Source: Clostridia bacterium | GTDB lineage: Bacteria; Bacillota; Clostridia; Oscillospirales; CAG-382 | Reading direction: 5' to 3' | DNA length: 64,000 nucleotides | Assembly: GCA_017537345.1 (NCBI GenBank) | Contig: JAFYKY010000022.1 | Coordinates: forward strand, 82,052 to 146,051 | Part shown: in pieces, positions 1-7,930 of the stretch | How the letters are laid out: the number at the start of each line of letters is the position of its first letter | Position numbering within the stretch: position 1 is the stretch's first letter | Position numbers and translations under genes: made by a program | The notes under the pieces: generated by a model | Seen by the model: only the letters and a program-made list of their open reading frames with translations | Told to the model about the DNA's origin: nothing | Databases searched by the model: none

Positions 1-275
1 CAAAAGAAGGCGTTTTAGGGATTGAAGGGCTGGATACGGACGTAATATACCGTCTGCTCAAGCCTTTTGAGGGCGAGATAACAAAAAAAGCTTCACTTAC
101 AAAAGCAGATCTTTTCGGGTGCGGACTTTTGGGTGGAGAGAGCAGCTCCGCCAAACGAAATGCGTTGGCGCGAGCTTTGGAGCTCCCCGAAAATATGACC
201 CCGAAAGCATTTCTTGAAGCTTTAAATCTTGTGTGTACCGAAGCGGAATACCGCAAAGCATTGGAAAAAATATGA
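1..275 (+). CDS. rnmV: Ribonuclease M5, C-terminal part (5' end outside window)
   Basis: The reading frame is open from the window edge (first full codon at base 3) and ends in TGA at 273-275, giving about 90 residues. They match the C-terminal DUF4093 region of ribonuclease M5, with the run GLDTDVIYRLL, the block KADLFGCGLLGG and a helical tail with FLEALN. RNase M5 is a Toprim-domain nuclease that matures 5S rRNA in Bacillota; the Toprim domain lies outside the window. The stop codon overlaps the start of mtaB (ATGA), so the two genes are probably co-transcribed. Identity rests on the C-terminal domain only. Confidence 0.8.
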   Translation, partial: KEGVLGIEGLDTDVIYRLLKPFEGEITKKASLTKADLFGCGLLGGESSSAKRNALARALELPENMTPKAFLEALNLVCTEAEYRKALEKI

Positions 276-1519
276 AAAAAGTAGCTTTTTATACCCTTGG
301 CTGCCGTGTTAACCAATACGAAACCAACGGTTTTGCAGAAGAATATATAAAACAAGGCTGGCAGGTCTGCGGTTTTGACGAGGATTGCGATCTTTACGTT
401 ATAAACACCTGCGCGGTTACAGCGGAAAGCGCCCGTAAATCGGGGCAGATGATACGCCGCGCCGCAAAAAGAGGAAACACCATAGCGGTGGGCTGTTATT
501 CCCAGCTTTGTCCCGAAAAAATACGGGCAATCCCCGGCGTTATCCGTGTAGGCGGAAACGTGAATAAAAAAGCGGTGGTTATGAACACCGAAGCGCCCGT
601 TTTTTCCTTTGAAGGATGCGGGTACGAAAACTTTTGTCTGGAGGGGAAAACGGATCTGTTTTCCTCCTGCCGAGCATACGTAAAAATTCAGGACGGCTGC
701 CCCAATAAATGTACATATTGCATTATTCCCGCCGCAAGAGGAAATGCCAGATCAAGAGAATTGGTAGACATAATTTCGGAGTGCCGCAATCTTGTAAAAG
801 CGGGATATTCGGAAATAGTGCTTACGGGTATAGAGGTGTCCGCATACGACAAAGCCCCCTTGGGAGAGGTTATAAAGCAGGTGTCCGCCATAGATGGCGT
901 AAAGCGTTTGCGTCTGGGTTCGCTTACTCCCACTTGTATAGACAGACCGCTTCTGGAGGCGATGAGGGACAGTCGGGTATTCTGTAACCATTTGCACTTG
1001 TCTGTTCAATCGGGATGCACCCGCATCCTTAACCTTATGCGCCGTAAATATAATAAGGAGCAGTTGCAGCAGCGAATAGACCTCATACGCGAAATACTCC
1101 CCCAAGCAACACTTTCTGCCGATATTATCACGGGTTTTCCTACAGAAACAGAGGATGAGGCGGAGGAAACTCTGCAGTTTTGCGTAAACAACCGTTTTAT
1201 GCACGTCCATTCATTCCCGTATTCCGAGCGTCCCGGTACGGTTGCCGCGGAAATGAAAGGTCAGGTGGAAAAAAGGATACGGGCGATCCGTAACGATAAA
1301 CTGATCTCCGCCGCCAACGCGGTGCGTGAACAGCTTTTGGCTTCCCGTATCGGAACAAAGCAGGTAATACTCACAGAGAAAAACTCGGGCGGTATCTGTA
1401 CCGGACATACAGAGGATTTTATTGAATGTTCCTTTGGCGGCAATTACAGCGCAGGGGATTACGTCGAGGTTAACATAATCTCGCAAGAGGACGGAACATT
1501 GAAAGGAGAAGCAATATGA
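272..1519 (+). CDS. mtaB: tRNA t6A37 methylthiotransferase MtaB
   Basis: Radical-SAM enzyme that adds a methylthio group to N6-threonylcarbamoyladenosine at position 37 of tRNAs reading ANN codons. The 415-residue protein has the UPF0004 N-terminal domain with cluster cysteines C11, C47 and C75, and the radical-SAM triad C143-x3-C147-x2-C150 (DGCPNKCTYC). A TRAM-like C-terminus follows. The N-terminal motif YTLGCRVNQYE is typical of MtaB rather than MiaB or RimO. I place the start at 272, because the ATG there overlaps the upstream stop as ATGA; a longer frame from 233 would run into rnmV. Its own stop overlaps the next gene, again as ATGA. Confidence 0.93.
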   Translation: MKKVAFYTLGCRVNQYETNGFAEEYIKQGWQVCGFDEDCDLYVINTCAVTAESARKSGQMIRRAAKRGNTIAVGCYSQLCPEKIRAIPGVIRVGGNVNKKAVVMNTEAPVFSFEGCGYENFCLEGKTDLFSSCRAYVKIQDGCPNKCTYCIIPAARGNARSRELVDIISECRNLVKAGYSEIVLTGIEVSAYDKAPLGEVIKQVSAIDGVKRLRLGSLTPTCIDRPLLEAMRDSRVFCNHLHLSVQSGCTRILNLMRRKYNKEQLQQRIDLIREILPQATLSADIITGFPTETEDEAEETLQFCVNNRFMHVHSFPYSERPGTVAAEMKGQVEKRIRAIRNDKLISAANAVREQLLASRIGTKQVILTEKNSGGICTGHTEDFIECSFGGNYSAGDYVEVNIISQEDGTLKGEAI

Positions 1520-2472
1520 TAGCGGTTCCCAATAAAGAACAGATAAGATACACCTCCGCAACTATTCAGGAGGAAAGCGTATACAGAAAATTAAAATTGT
1601 TTTTCGAGCTTCGCCGTGATGACGAATCTCCTTTTACGGTTGAAGAAATATTGAATTGCTATTCGGTGTGCCGTTTCGGAAAAAGCTTTGCTTCCCGTCC
1701 CGGAGATATGATAGTTATTCTGTCTGCTTTTCCGAATTCCAAAAAAACGCAGGCAATGCTTAAGGTGAGAAAAGGCGCAGGGCTTTACGGTCTGCTTTCC
1801 CTCGTTCCCGGTATGGCGCTCAAAGCCGAAGAGCTTAACCAAGAATTCGACCGCGAATATTACGTTATAAACCCCAAAAAAGATAAAAAGCTTTTAACTA
1901 AGCTTGCTTATGAACATATAGCCGTAACCGTCGTCGGTACGGTAATTCGGGAAGGATATTATATTTGCCGCGGCGATGAAGAGCCCGAAGAGGTAACCGC
2001 TGAAGAACAGCAGGAAAACTGCGCAAGAATTCCCAGAACATACTCTTTTTCCGAAGGGTATTTGATGGGCGCAAAAGCGGCTTTCGAGGGTAAATGCGAA
2101 CCGGTGGACGGTGATGTGGCAAAGGCTTTGGGAATGTTTTCCGCTTTCTTTGATATACGTTGCGACGGCACATTCAATTACAAAGGCGCGCGTAGCGGGG
2201 ACGGACTTTTTCTGTTTGCCATATCTTCCCGCGGGAAAAATCCCGACCGCCGCGCAAGACTTCCTTACAAGCGCATATCCAAGGGTATGAAAAAAGGGAC
2301 TGTAAGCGATTGCGTTATATTTAACGATGGCGATCTTTCCGCCGCAAAATGCAGACTTTCGGGTGAAGCGTATCCCGAACAGCCCGAAAGAGCCTTAAGA
2401 GAGAACGTGTGGTTCGCCTTGGTCGCCTCAAGCGCGCCTATCCGCGGCGGACATTATCTGGGCAGACTCTGA
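1516..2472 (+). CDS. Conserved-looking protein of unknown function
   Basis: A 318-residue soluble protein with no signal peptide or membrane segment. Its start overlaps the mtaB stop by four bases (ATGA), so it belongs to the rnmV-mtaB transcription unit. I do not recognise the family. Visible points are a conserved-looking C-terminus (ENVWFALVASSAPIRGGHY), a central acidic linker around residues 150-170 (EEPEEVTAEEQQEN) that may separate two domains, and the segment SGDGLFLFAISSRG. Its place beside RNA maturation and tRNA modification genes hints at an RNA-related role, but that is only inference from position. Confidence 0.7.
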   Translation: MIAVPNKEQIRYTSATIQEESVYRKLKLFFELRRDDESPFTVEEILNCYSVCRFGKSFASRPGDMIVILSAFPNSKKTQAMLKVRKGAGLYGLLSLVPGMALKAEELNQEFDREYYVINPKKDKKLLTKLAYEHIAVTVVGTVIREGYYICRGDEEPEEVTAEEQQENCARIPRTYSFSEGYLMGAKAAFEGKCEPVDGDVAKALGMFSAFFDIRCDGTFNYKGARSGDGLFLFAISSRGKNPDRRARLPYKRISKGMKKGTVSDCVIFNDGDLSAAKCRLSGEAYPEQPERALRENVWFALVASSAPIRGGHYLGRL

Positions 2473-2491
2473 TAACTACAGCAAAAATAAA

Positions 2492-2514
2492 CAGACCGTT
2501 TCAAAAACGGTCTG
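2492..2514 (-). terminator. Hairpin terminator between convergent genes
   Basis: CAGACCGTT (2492-2500) pairs with AACGGTCTG (2506-2514), loop TCAAA. On the minus strand the hairpin is followed by a T-rich run (complement of the A-rich 2482-2491), so it best serves the AbrB-like gene. It may also slow transcription leaving the upstream plus-strand gene. Confidence 0.75.
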
Positions 2515-2521
2515 TAATGAA

Positions 2522-2770
2522 TTATTGGTTTTTTAATTTCTCCATACACTTTTTGCAAACGGGGCGGCCCATAGTGTTTTCAACCTCTTCCTCGCTTTGG
2601 CAGAAAATGCATTTTTCCGTGGGACGGCGAAGAATAATTCTGTCCGCATCCACTTCGTAAACAAGGTTATCGCCGGGGTTTATCCCAAACTGCTTGCGTA
2701 TGCCCTTGGGTATAAGAATTCTTCCGAATTCGTCTACGGTTTTTATGCTTTTTTTATTCTTTTCGTCCAT
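2522..2770 (-). CDS. AbrB/SpoVT-type regulator with zinc-ribbon tail
   Basis: An 82-residue DNA-binding protein. Residues 8-50 form the SpoVT/AbrB swapped-hairpin domain (KTVDEFGRILIPKGIRKQFG, then GDNLVYEV). The tail carries two CxxC pairs, C54/C57 and C72/C75, which look like a zinc knuckle. AbrB-family proteins are dimeric transition-state or sporulation regulators; the target here is unknown. The start is set at 2770 by the AGGAGGT at 2777-2783; an upstream in-frame ATG would add 16 residues without a good ribosome binding site. The gene is probably single and ends at the hairpin at 2492-2514. Confidence 0.85.
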   Translation of the reverse strand: MDEKNKKSIKTVDEFGRILIPKGIRKQFGINPGDNLVYEVDADRIILRRPTEKCIFCQSEEEVENTMGRPVCKKCMEKLKNQ

Positions 2771-2835
2771 ACACGTACCTCCTGCTTGCATTTTAACACT
2801 TTTTTCGCCAAAAGTCAACGGCGTTTGCCAAAATA

Positions 2836-3615
2836 TTATGTATACTGTATAAGGTCGCCGATACCGTCAACAATAATATCCGCGCGGTTTTCGTCGGTCA
2901 CGTCATCAATCTTGGTTTCGCCGGACAGCACCAAAACAGAGAGAATACCGTGCTTTTTGCCCAAAGCAATGTCGGTATAAAGACGGTCCCCCACAACGGC
3001 GATCTTGGAAAAATCCTTTCCGCTCTTTTGGGCTATCATATCCGCGGTCTCTCTGTAAGGCTTGCCGAAATAACGGGGCGTTACACCGGTAGAAGCGGTA
3101 ACTAAAGCGGCAATAGCACCGCTATCGGGAATAAATCCGTTTTCGGTAGGGCAGTTGAAATCGGGATGGGTGCAGTAATAGATTGCGCCGCCGCGTATAA
3201 GATCGCAGGCCTTTACCAGCTTATCGTAGGTAAGGGTGGTGTCGAAGCTGGTAACAACAATATCGCCTTCGGTTCCGTCGGTAAGGGTAATACCGTACTG
3301 CAAAAAGGTGTTTTCCAGAGCGGGAGTTCCCACAACGTATACCTTTGCTTCGGGATGATGGGTGCGAAGATACATAGCCGTAACGTCTGCGGCGGAGAAA
3401 ATCTCGCTTTCGTCGGCATCAAAACCCATATTTGTAAGACGGTCTATATATATTTTGTGATCGTTGGATGCGTTGTTTGTAAAATACATTATCTTTTTCC
3501 CGCTGTTTTTGACGTGGGAAACGAATTCTCTTGCGCCGGGCAGTACGTTTTTGCCCAGATATATGGTTCCGTCCATATCCAGAACGAAAAGCTCTGTGTT
3601 TTTTAATCTTTCCAT
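2836..3615 (-). CDS. HAD-IIA family phosphatase (NagD-like)
   Basis: A 259-residue haloacid-dehalogenase hydrolase of subclass IIA. Motif I is LDMDGTIYLG with nucleophile D13 and acid/base D15, motif II is FTNNAS, and the C-terminal metal motif is VVGDRLYTDI. Relatives dephosphorylate small phosphorylated metabolites such as 4-nitrophenyl phosphate, sugar phosphates or phosphoglycolate; the substrate cannot be read from sequence. The start at 3615 is preferred over an ATG four codons upstream because GGAG lies six bases before it. The gene is divergent from the M55 peptidase gene, with an AT-rich region of about 85 bases between them. Confidence 0.88.
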   Translation of the reverse strand: MERLKNTELFVLDMDGTIYLGKNVLPGAREFVSHVKNSGKKIMYFTNNASNDHKIYIDRLTNMGFDADESEIFSAADVTAMYLRTHHPEAKVYVVGTPALENTFLQYGITLTDGTEGDIVVTSFDTTLTYDKLVKACDLIRGGAIYYCTHPDFNCPTENGFIPDSGAIAALVTASTGVTPRYFGKPYRETADMIAQKSGKDFSKIAVVGDRLYTDIALGKKHGILSVLVLSGETKIDDVTDENRADIIVDGIGDLIQYT

Positions 3616-3701
3616 TTCAAACTCCATTATTGTTTTCTCGGCTAATTATATATCTTTTTACATAAAAAATCAACATAAAAAACAAAAAGGCGGTGTCTTA
3701 T

Positions 3702-4508
3702 ATGAATAAAAACAAAAGATATTATATCGCAGTAGACCTCGAGGGTGTGGCGTGTACTATCGGAACCAACGGTCAGGGACTTGCGCAGGGGAGCGCAGGC
3801 TTGGAATACGCCGCTTTGCAAGGAACGAGAGAGGCGAACGCCGCCGCAAAGGCGCTTTTCGATAACGGCGCAGAGGAAGTCTGGGTGTGGGATTGCCACG
3901 GAACCGGATATAACCTCAAATACGATCTTTTGGATAAACGCTGTAAAATAGTTATGGGTGCGGGAAGCGGAAAGCGTTTTCCCTGCATAGAGGAAGGGTT
4001 CGCAGGCGTGCTGTTTATAGGCTACCACGCATACGATACTATCGATGCGGTGCTTTGCCACGTATATTCGTCTGCAACCTTCCAGTATCAGAAAATAAAC
4101 GGCGAGTTCGTAGGCGAAGCCCAGATAGATGGCGCGGTTGCAGGTAAATACGGCGTGCCCGTTATCTTCGCTTCTTCCGATGATATCTGCATTTCCCAGA
4201 TGAACGCTTCATTCCCTTGGGCGGAAACGGTAATAACGAAGCGCTCTCTTGCGTGGAACAGCTGCGTTTCCGACCATCCCGAAACGGTATGTGAAAATAT
4301 TTACGCAGGCGTTGTAAAAGCGGCTTATAACCTTGATAAAATGCTTCCCTTTACTTATGAGCAAAACTTTGAATACGAAATACGCTATAAACGTATTGAG
4401 CCTGCTCAGGGATGCCATTACCGCAATCCCGACGGAACACTTTTCGCCCGTCCCGATGCGTACACAAGAGTCGGTGTGCTTAAGGATATAGAAGATATAT
4501 TCAGATAA
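3702..4508 (+). CDS. M55-family D-aminopeptidase (DppA-like)
   Basis: A 268-residue cytoplasmic metallopeptidase resembling DppA, the zinc-dependent D-aminopeptidase that frees D-amino acids from short peptides such as cell-wall D-Ala-D-Ala. The N-terminal VDLEGVAC gives metal ligands D12 and E14; WDCHGTGYN and GYHAYDT supply the histidine-containing motifs expected in M55. The start is the ATG at 3702 with AAAGGCGG upstream; a GTG three codons earlier overlaps that site. It looks monocistronic, with a strong terminator directly after the stop. Turnover of D-amino-acid peptides is inferred from the family. Confidence 0.85.
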   Translation: MNKNKRYYIAVDLEGVACTIGTNGQGLAQGSAGLEYAALQGTREANAAAKALFDNGAEEVWVWDCHGTGYNLKYDLLDKRCKIVMGAGSGKRFPCIEEGFAGVLFIGYHAYDTIDAVLCHVYSSATFQYQKINGEFVGEAQIDGAVAGKYGVPVIFASSDDICISQMNASFPWAETVITKRSLAWNSCVSDHPETVCENIYAGVVKAAYNLDKMLPFTYEQNFEYEIRYKRIEPAQGCHYRNPDGTLFARPDAYTRVGVLKDIEDIFR

Positions 4509-4512
4509 AACG

Positions 4513-4543
4513 AAAATGCAGTTCAAAACGAACTGCATTTTTT
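4513..4543. terminator. Bidirectional intrinsic terminator
   Basis: AAAATGCAGTTC (4513-4524) pairs perfectly with GAACTGCATTTT (4530-4541), loop AAAAC, followed by T residues. It sits between the convergent M55 peptidase and phosphohexomutase genes. The A-run on the left provides a T-tract for the minus strand as well. Confidence 0.9.
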
Positions 4544-4545
4544 GT

Positions 4546-6225
4546 TTATATCAGGTTTTCTGCGTCTGCTTTAATTGCTTCTATCACTTTGTCTGCCGCC
4601 GTTTCGTTTTCTGCCTGAGTAAGGATATATACCTTTATCTTAGGCTCGGTTCCGGAGGGGCGGATAAGCACAGTGGTGCCGTTTTCAAGCAGGTATGAAA
4701 GCATATTCGCCTTGGGAAGTCCCGTTCCTTCGCACATAAAATCGGTGACCTTCGTAACCTTGCTGTTTCCGATACTTTCGGGAGGGCAAGCGCGGAGGGA
4801 CGCCATTTTCTCTTTCATAGTGTCCATAGGAACTATACCGCCGATAACGCGGTTGATAATGGCTTCCTTGCAGTAGCCGTATTTTTCGTAAAGCTCCTGC
4901 AAACGGCGGTACAAGGTAGTGCCGTTGCGCATATTGTATGCCGCCATTTCGGCGATCAGCATAGAAGCCGCCACAGCATCCTTATCGCGCACGTAACCGC
5001 CGCTCAAGTATCCGTAGCTTTCTTCGTATCCCAGAATAAAGGTGTATTCGCCGGATGCGGTAAATTCCTTTATCTTTTCACCGATATACTTAAAGCCGGT
5101 AAGCACGTTCATATGATGAACGCCTTCTCCTTCGCAGACCAGATCAAACAGCTTGCCGGAAACCACGGATTTTATGGCGCAGGCGTTTGCGGGTAAATTA
5201 CCCTGGGCTTTTTTGCTGTTTATAATATAATCCGCCAACAGCGCGCCAACCTGGTTGCCCGTAAATGGAACAAACTCGCCCTTATCGTCCTTTGCAACAA
5301 TGCCTACTCTGTCTGCGTCGGGGTCGGTGCCGATAATAAGATGGCAATCGATATTTTCTGCTTTAACCTTTTCGATAGCAATATTAAAGCACTCTTTATT
5401 TTCGGGGTTGGGGGTGTGAACGGTGGGGAAGTTACCGTCAGGCACCTCCTGCTCCTTTACAACAATAAGATTGGTAACGCCGGAACGCCTCAGGATCTCG
5501 GGAACCAGCCTGTATCCCGTGCCGTGAATGGGGGTGTAGATAATGTTAAGCTTATCGCCGTATTCCTTTAAAGCGGTGGGATCTATACTGCAGTTCTGCA
5601 CCGCATCGAGAAAGGCTTCGTCGGTTTCTCTTCCTATTATTATAATAGTGCCGTCCTTCACAGCTTTATCGAAGTCCGCCTGCGCAACGGAAAAGATATC
5701 CGTTTTGGAAACGTAATCGGAAACCACGCTTGCGTGCTGAGGGGGAAGCTGTGCGCCGTCGGACCAATAGACCTTGTATCCGTTATATTCCTTGGGGTTG
5801 TGGGATGCGGTCACGTTTATACCCGCAATACAGCCGTAGTGGAGTATGGCAAAGGATAATTCGGGGGTGGGACGGAGAGAATCGAAAATATAGGTCTTTA
5901 TACCGTGAGCGGCAAGCACTCTTGCGGCGGTGCGGGCAAACAGCTCGGAATTGTTTCTGCTGTCCCAGGCGATAGCAACGCCCTTGTCACATCCGTTTTC
6001 GTCTTCGATAAGGCGGGCAAGTCCTTCGGTGGTCTGGGCAACGGTATATACGTTCATACGGGATATACCTGCTGCCATTACCGCGCGCAGTCCCGCTGTG
6101 CCGAACTCCATAGGGCGGGAAAACCGCGCCGCAATTTCGTCGGAATTGTTTTCAATTTCTTTAAGCTCTGCTTTGGTAGCATCGTCAACGACGGGAGAAT
6201 TCAACCATTTTTCAAATTCAGTCAT
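4546..6225 (-). CDS. Phospho-sugar mutase (phosphoglucomutase/phosphomannomutase)
   Basis: A 559-residue alpha-D-phosphohexomutase of the PgcA size class, interconverting hexose 1- and 6-phosphates for glycogen, nucleotide-sugar and envelope-polysaccharide synthesis. The phosphoserine loop is TASHNP, the magnesium loop is DPDADR, the sugar-binding loop is GYEESYGY and the C-terminal phosphate-binding loop is RPSGTEPK. All four domains are therefore present and length is normal. Whether glucose or mannose phosphate is preferred cannot be judged. It lies downstream of the TSCPD gene, 27 bases apart on the same strand, so the two may share a transcript. Confidence 0.93.
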   Translation of the reverse strand: MTEFEKWLNSPVVDDATKAELKEIENNSDEIAARFSRPMEFGTAGLRAVMAAGISRMNVYTVAQTTEGLARLIEDENGCDKGVAIAWDSRNNSELFARTAARVLAAHGIKTYIFDSLRPTPELSFAILHYGCIAGINVTASHNPKEYNGYKVYWSDGAQLPPQHASVVSDYVSKTDIFSVAQADFDKAVKDGTIIIIGRETDEAFLDAVQNCSIDPTALKEYGDKLNIIYTPIHGTGYRLVPEILRRSGVTNLIVVKEQEVPDGNFPTVHTPNPENKECFNIAIEKVKAENIDCHLIIGTDPDADRVGIVAKDDKGEFVPFTGNQVGALLADYIINSKKAQGNLPANACAIKSVVSGKLFDLVCEGEGVHHMNVLTGFKYIGEKIKEFTASGEYTFILGYEESYGYLSGGYVRDKDAVAASMLIAEMAAYNMRNGTTLYRRLQELYEKYGYCKEAIINRVIGGIVPMDTMKEKMASLRACPPESIGNSKVTKVTDFMCEGTGLPKANMLSYLLENGTTVLIRPSGTEPKIKVYILTQAENETAADKVIEAIKADAENLI

Positions 6226-6252
6226 AACATTCTCTGCCTTTCGGAATTAAAT

Positions 6253-6507
6253 TCAGATTTCTTCCAATGCCTGCTCAAGCGCCTGTGCAAACTGGTCGGG
6301 GCAGGAGGTAGATTTAAAACCGCAGGTAATGCCTTTGCATTGCTTTATAATATCCTCTGCCTTTCTGCCTTCTGCCAATGCTGCAACGCCTTTAAGGTTT
6401 CCGTTGCAGCCTCCCACAAAAGATACGTTGGTTACGGTGCCGTCCTCGGCTATATCAAAGGTAACGCTTCTGGAGCATACGCCCTTGTTGTTATAAGTCT
6501 TTGTCAT
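6253..6507 (-). CDS. TSCPD domain protein (TIGR03905-like)
   Basis: An 84-residue protein with the signature STSCPDQ near its C-terminus and other conserved cysteines (GVCS, GGCNG, CKGITCG). Stand-alone TSCPD proteins are common in Clostridia. The same domain is found at the C-terminus of some ribonucleotide reductases and is thought to bind metal, but the function of the short form is unknown. It precedes the phosphohexomutase on the minus strand and is divergent from the ribosomal operon. Confidence 0.85.
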   Translation of the reverse strand: MTKTYNNKGVCSRSVTFDIAEDGTVTNVSFVGGCNGNLKGVAALAEGRKAEDIIKQCKGITCGFKSTSCPDQFAQALEQALEEI

Positions 6508-6688
6508 TACGTTTTTCCTTCCTATTATATATATGTGTATGCGCGCAATATATTACGCTTTACACTAAATTTCATTATAACACACACTCTGCGGGTTTGC
6601 AAAGAATAATTTACAAAATAATCAAAAATTCATAATTTGTTCACAAAAAGTTAACAATATAAAACAATAAAGAATTTGTCAAAAAATA
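6508..6688. other. AT-rich intergenic region upstream of the S10 operon
   Basis: About 180 bases between the divergent TSCPD gene and the ribosomal operon promoter. Very AT-rich with A-tracts (AACAATATAAAACAATAAAG), consistent with an UP-element-like environment for a strong promoter. No reading frame is supported here. Confidence 0.6.
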
Positions 6689-6717
6689 TTGACAAAAGGC
6701 CGTATATGTGTTATACT
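6689..6717 (+). promoter_or_regulatory. Main S10-spc-alpha operon promoter
   Basis: TTGACA at 6689-6694 and TATACT at 6712-6717 with a 17-base spacer, preceded by A/T tracts. This is a near-perfect vegetative sigma promoter and the only clear one upstream of the ribosomal gene cluster. Confidence 0.92.
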
Positions 6718-6719
6718 AC

Positions 6720-6905
6720 GCGAGCTTGGTGTGCGATGAAGTGGGAGATTGCTGCCCAAAAGCAGGTAACTCACACAGAGTATGTCGGTTTGATCTGGCG
6801 AATTTTCCAACATTTTTTATGGGTCGGAAATGAAACGCCCGGAACAGTGTTGAGAAAACCTTCAAACACCTCGCTACATTATATTATTAAAAGGAGCAAA
6901 TCCAA
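6720..6905 (+). promoter_or_regulatory. Structured 5' leader of the S10 operon
   Basis: About 180 non-coding bases between the promoter and rpsJ. GCGAG (6720-6724) plus GTGT (6729-6732) can pair with ACAC (6866-6869) plus CTCGC (6870-6874), closing the whole leader. GTGTG (6729-6733) can instead pair with CACAC (6772-6776), and a small CTGC/GCAG hairpin sits at 6752-6765. Such a layout fits an autoregulatory ribosomal-protein leader, possibly bound by L4 or another operon product; no intrinsic terminator is obvious in it. Caveat: the expected transcription start (about 6724) would cut into the outer stem. Confidence 0.55.
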
Positions 6906-7214
6906 ATGGCAACTCAGAAAATCAGAATCAGACTCAAGTCCTACGATCACTCTTTGATCGATCAGGCGGCAGAAAAGATCGTTGAAACCGCAAAGCGTTC
7001 CGGCGCAGCTGTTTCCGGTCCCATTCCTCTTCCTACCGAAAAGGAAATCGTAACCATACTCCGCGCAGTTCACAAGTACAAGGATAGCCGTGAACAGTTC
7101 GAGTACCGCACCCATAAGCGTCTTATCGATATCATCAAGCCCTCTGCAAAGGCTGTTGAGGCTCTCACCAACCTCGAGCTTCCCGCAGGCGTAGATATCG
7201 AAATCAAGCTTTAA
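6906..7214 (+). CDS. rpsJ: 30S ribosomal protein S10 (NusE)
   Basis: 102 residues, full length. S10 lies in the 30S head and, as NusE, also joins transcription antitermination complexes. The family signature [15 protein letters not shown] is present near residues 57-71. First gene of the operon, preceded by AAAAGGAG and the folded leader. About 65 bases to rplC, longer than most gaps in the operon, containing GTTAACCCG and CGAGTTAACC as an imperfect inverted repeat. Confidence 0.98.
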   Translation: MATQKIRIRLKSYDHSLIDQAAEKIVETAKRSGAAVSGPIPLPTEKEIVTILRAVHKYKDSREQFEYRTHKRLIDIIKPSAKAVEALTNLELPAGVDIEIKL

Positions 7215-7281
7215 TCAGTCAAATAAAGGTCATGTTAACCCGCGTCTTGCGAGTTAACCAATAACCTTAAGGAGGATAAAA

Positions 7282-7911
7282 ATGAAAAAAGGCATCATCG
7301 GCAAGAAAATCGGTATGACTCAGATCTTCGATGAGAAGGGTAATGTCATTCCGGTAACCGTTATAGCTGCAGGCCCCTGCACTGTAACACAGAAGAAAAC
7401 CGCAGAAAACGACGGCTACGAAGCAGTTCAGCTCGGCTATGAAGACATCGCTGAGAGAAAGCTTACCAAGCCTGCGAAGGGACACTTCCTCAAAGCAGAA
7501 GTTTCCTTCAAAAAGTATCTTAAAGAGTTCCGTCTTGATAACGCAGCTTCCATGAACGTAGGCGACGTTGTTACGGCAGACACCTTTGAGGTTGGCGAAA
7601 AGGTTGATATCACCGGTATCACCAAGGGTCACGGTTACAGCGGCGTAATCAAGAGATGGGGTCAGTCTCACTTGAGAAATACCCACGGCGGCGGTCCCGT
7701 TCACCGTCACATCGGTTCTGTAGGCGCAAACAGCGATCCTTCCAGAATCTTCAAGAACAAGAAAATGCCCGGTCAGTACGGTAATGAAAAGGTTACCATG
7801 CTTAACCTGGAAATCGTAAAGATCGATTCCGAAAAGAATCTTATCGCGGTTAAGGGCGCAGTTCCCGGTTCCCGCGGTGGCGTTGTGATCATCCGCAACA
7901 CCGTTAAATAA
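7282..7911 (+). CDS. rplC: 50S ribosomal protein L3
   Basis: 209 residues. L3 is one of the first proteins to bind 23S rRNA, and its extended loop reaches the peptidyl-transferase region. The loop is visible as RWGQSHLRNTHGGGPVHRHIGS, followed by KMPGQYGNEKVT. AAGGAGG lies seven bases before the ATG; rplD follows after 19 bases. Confidence 0.98.
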   Translation: MKKGIIGKKIGMTQIFDEKGNVIPVTVIAAGPCTVTQKKTAENDGYEAVQLGYEDIAERKLTKPAKGHFLKAEVSFKKYLKEFRLDNAASMNVGDVVTADTFEVGEKVDITGITKGHGYSGVIKRWGQSHLRNTHGGGPVHRHIGSVGANSDPSRIFKNKKMPGQYGNEKVTMLNLEIVKIDSEKNLIAVKGAVPGSRGGVVIIRNTVK

Positions 7912-7930
7912 TTGAAGGGAGGATAACGTA

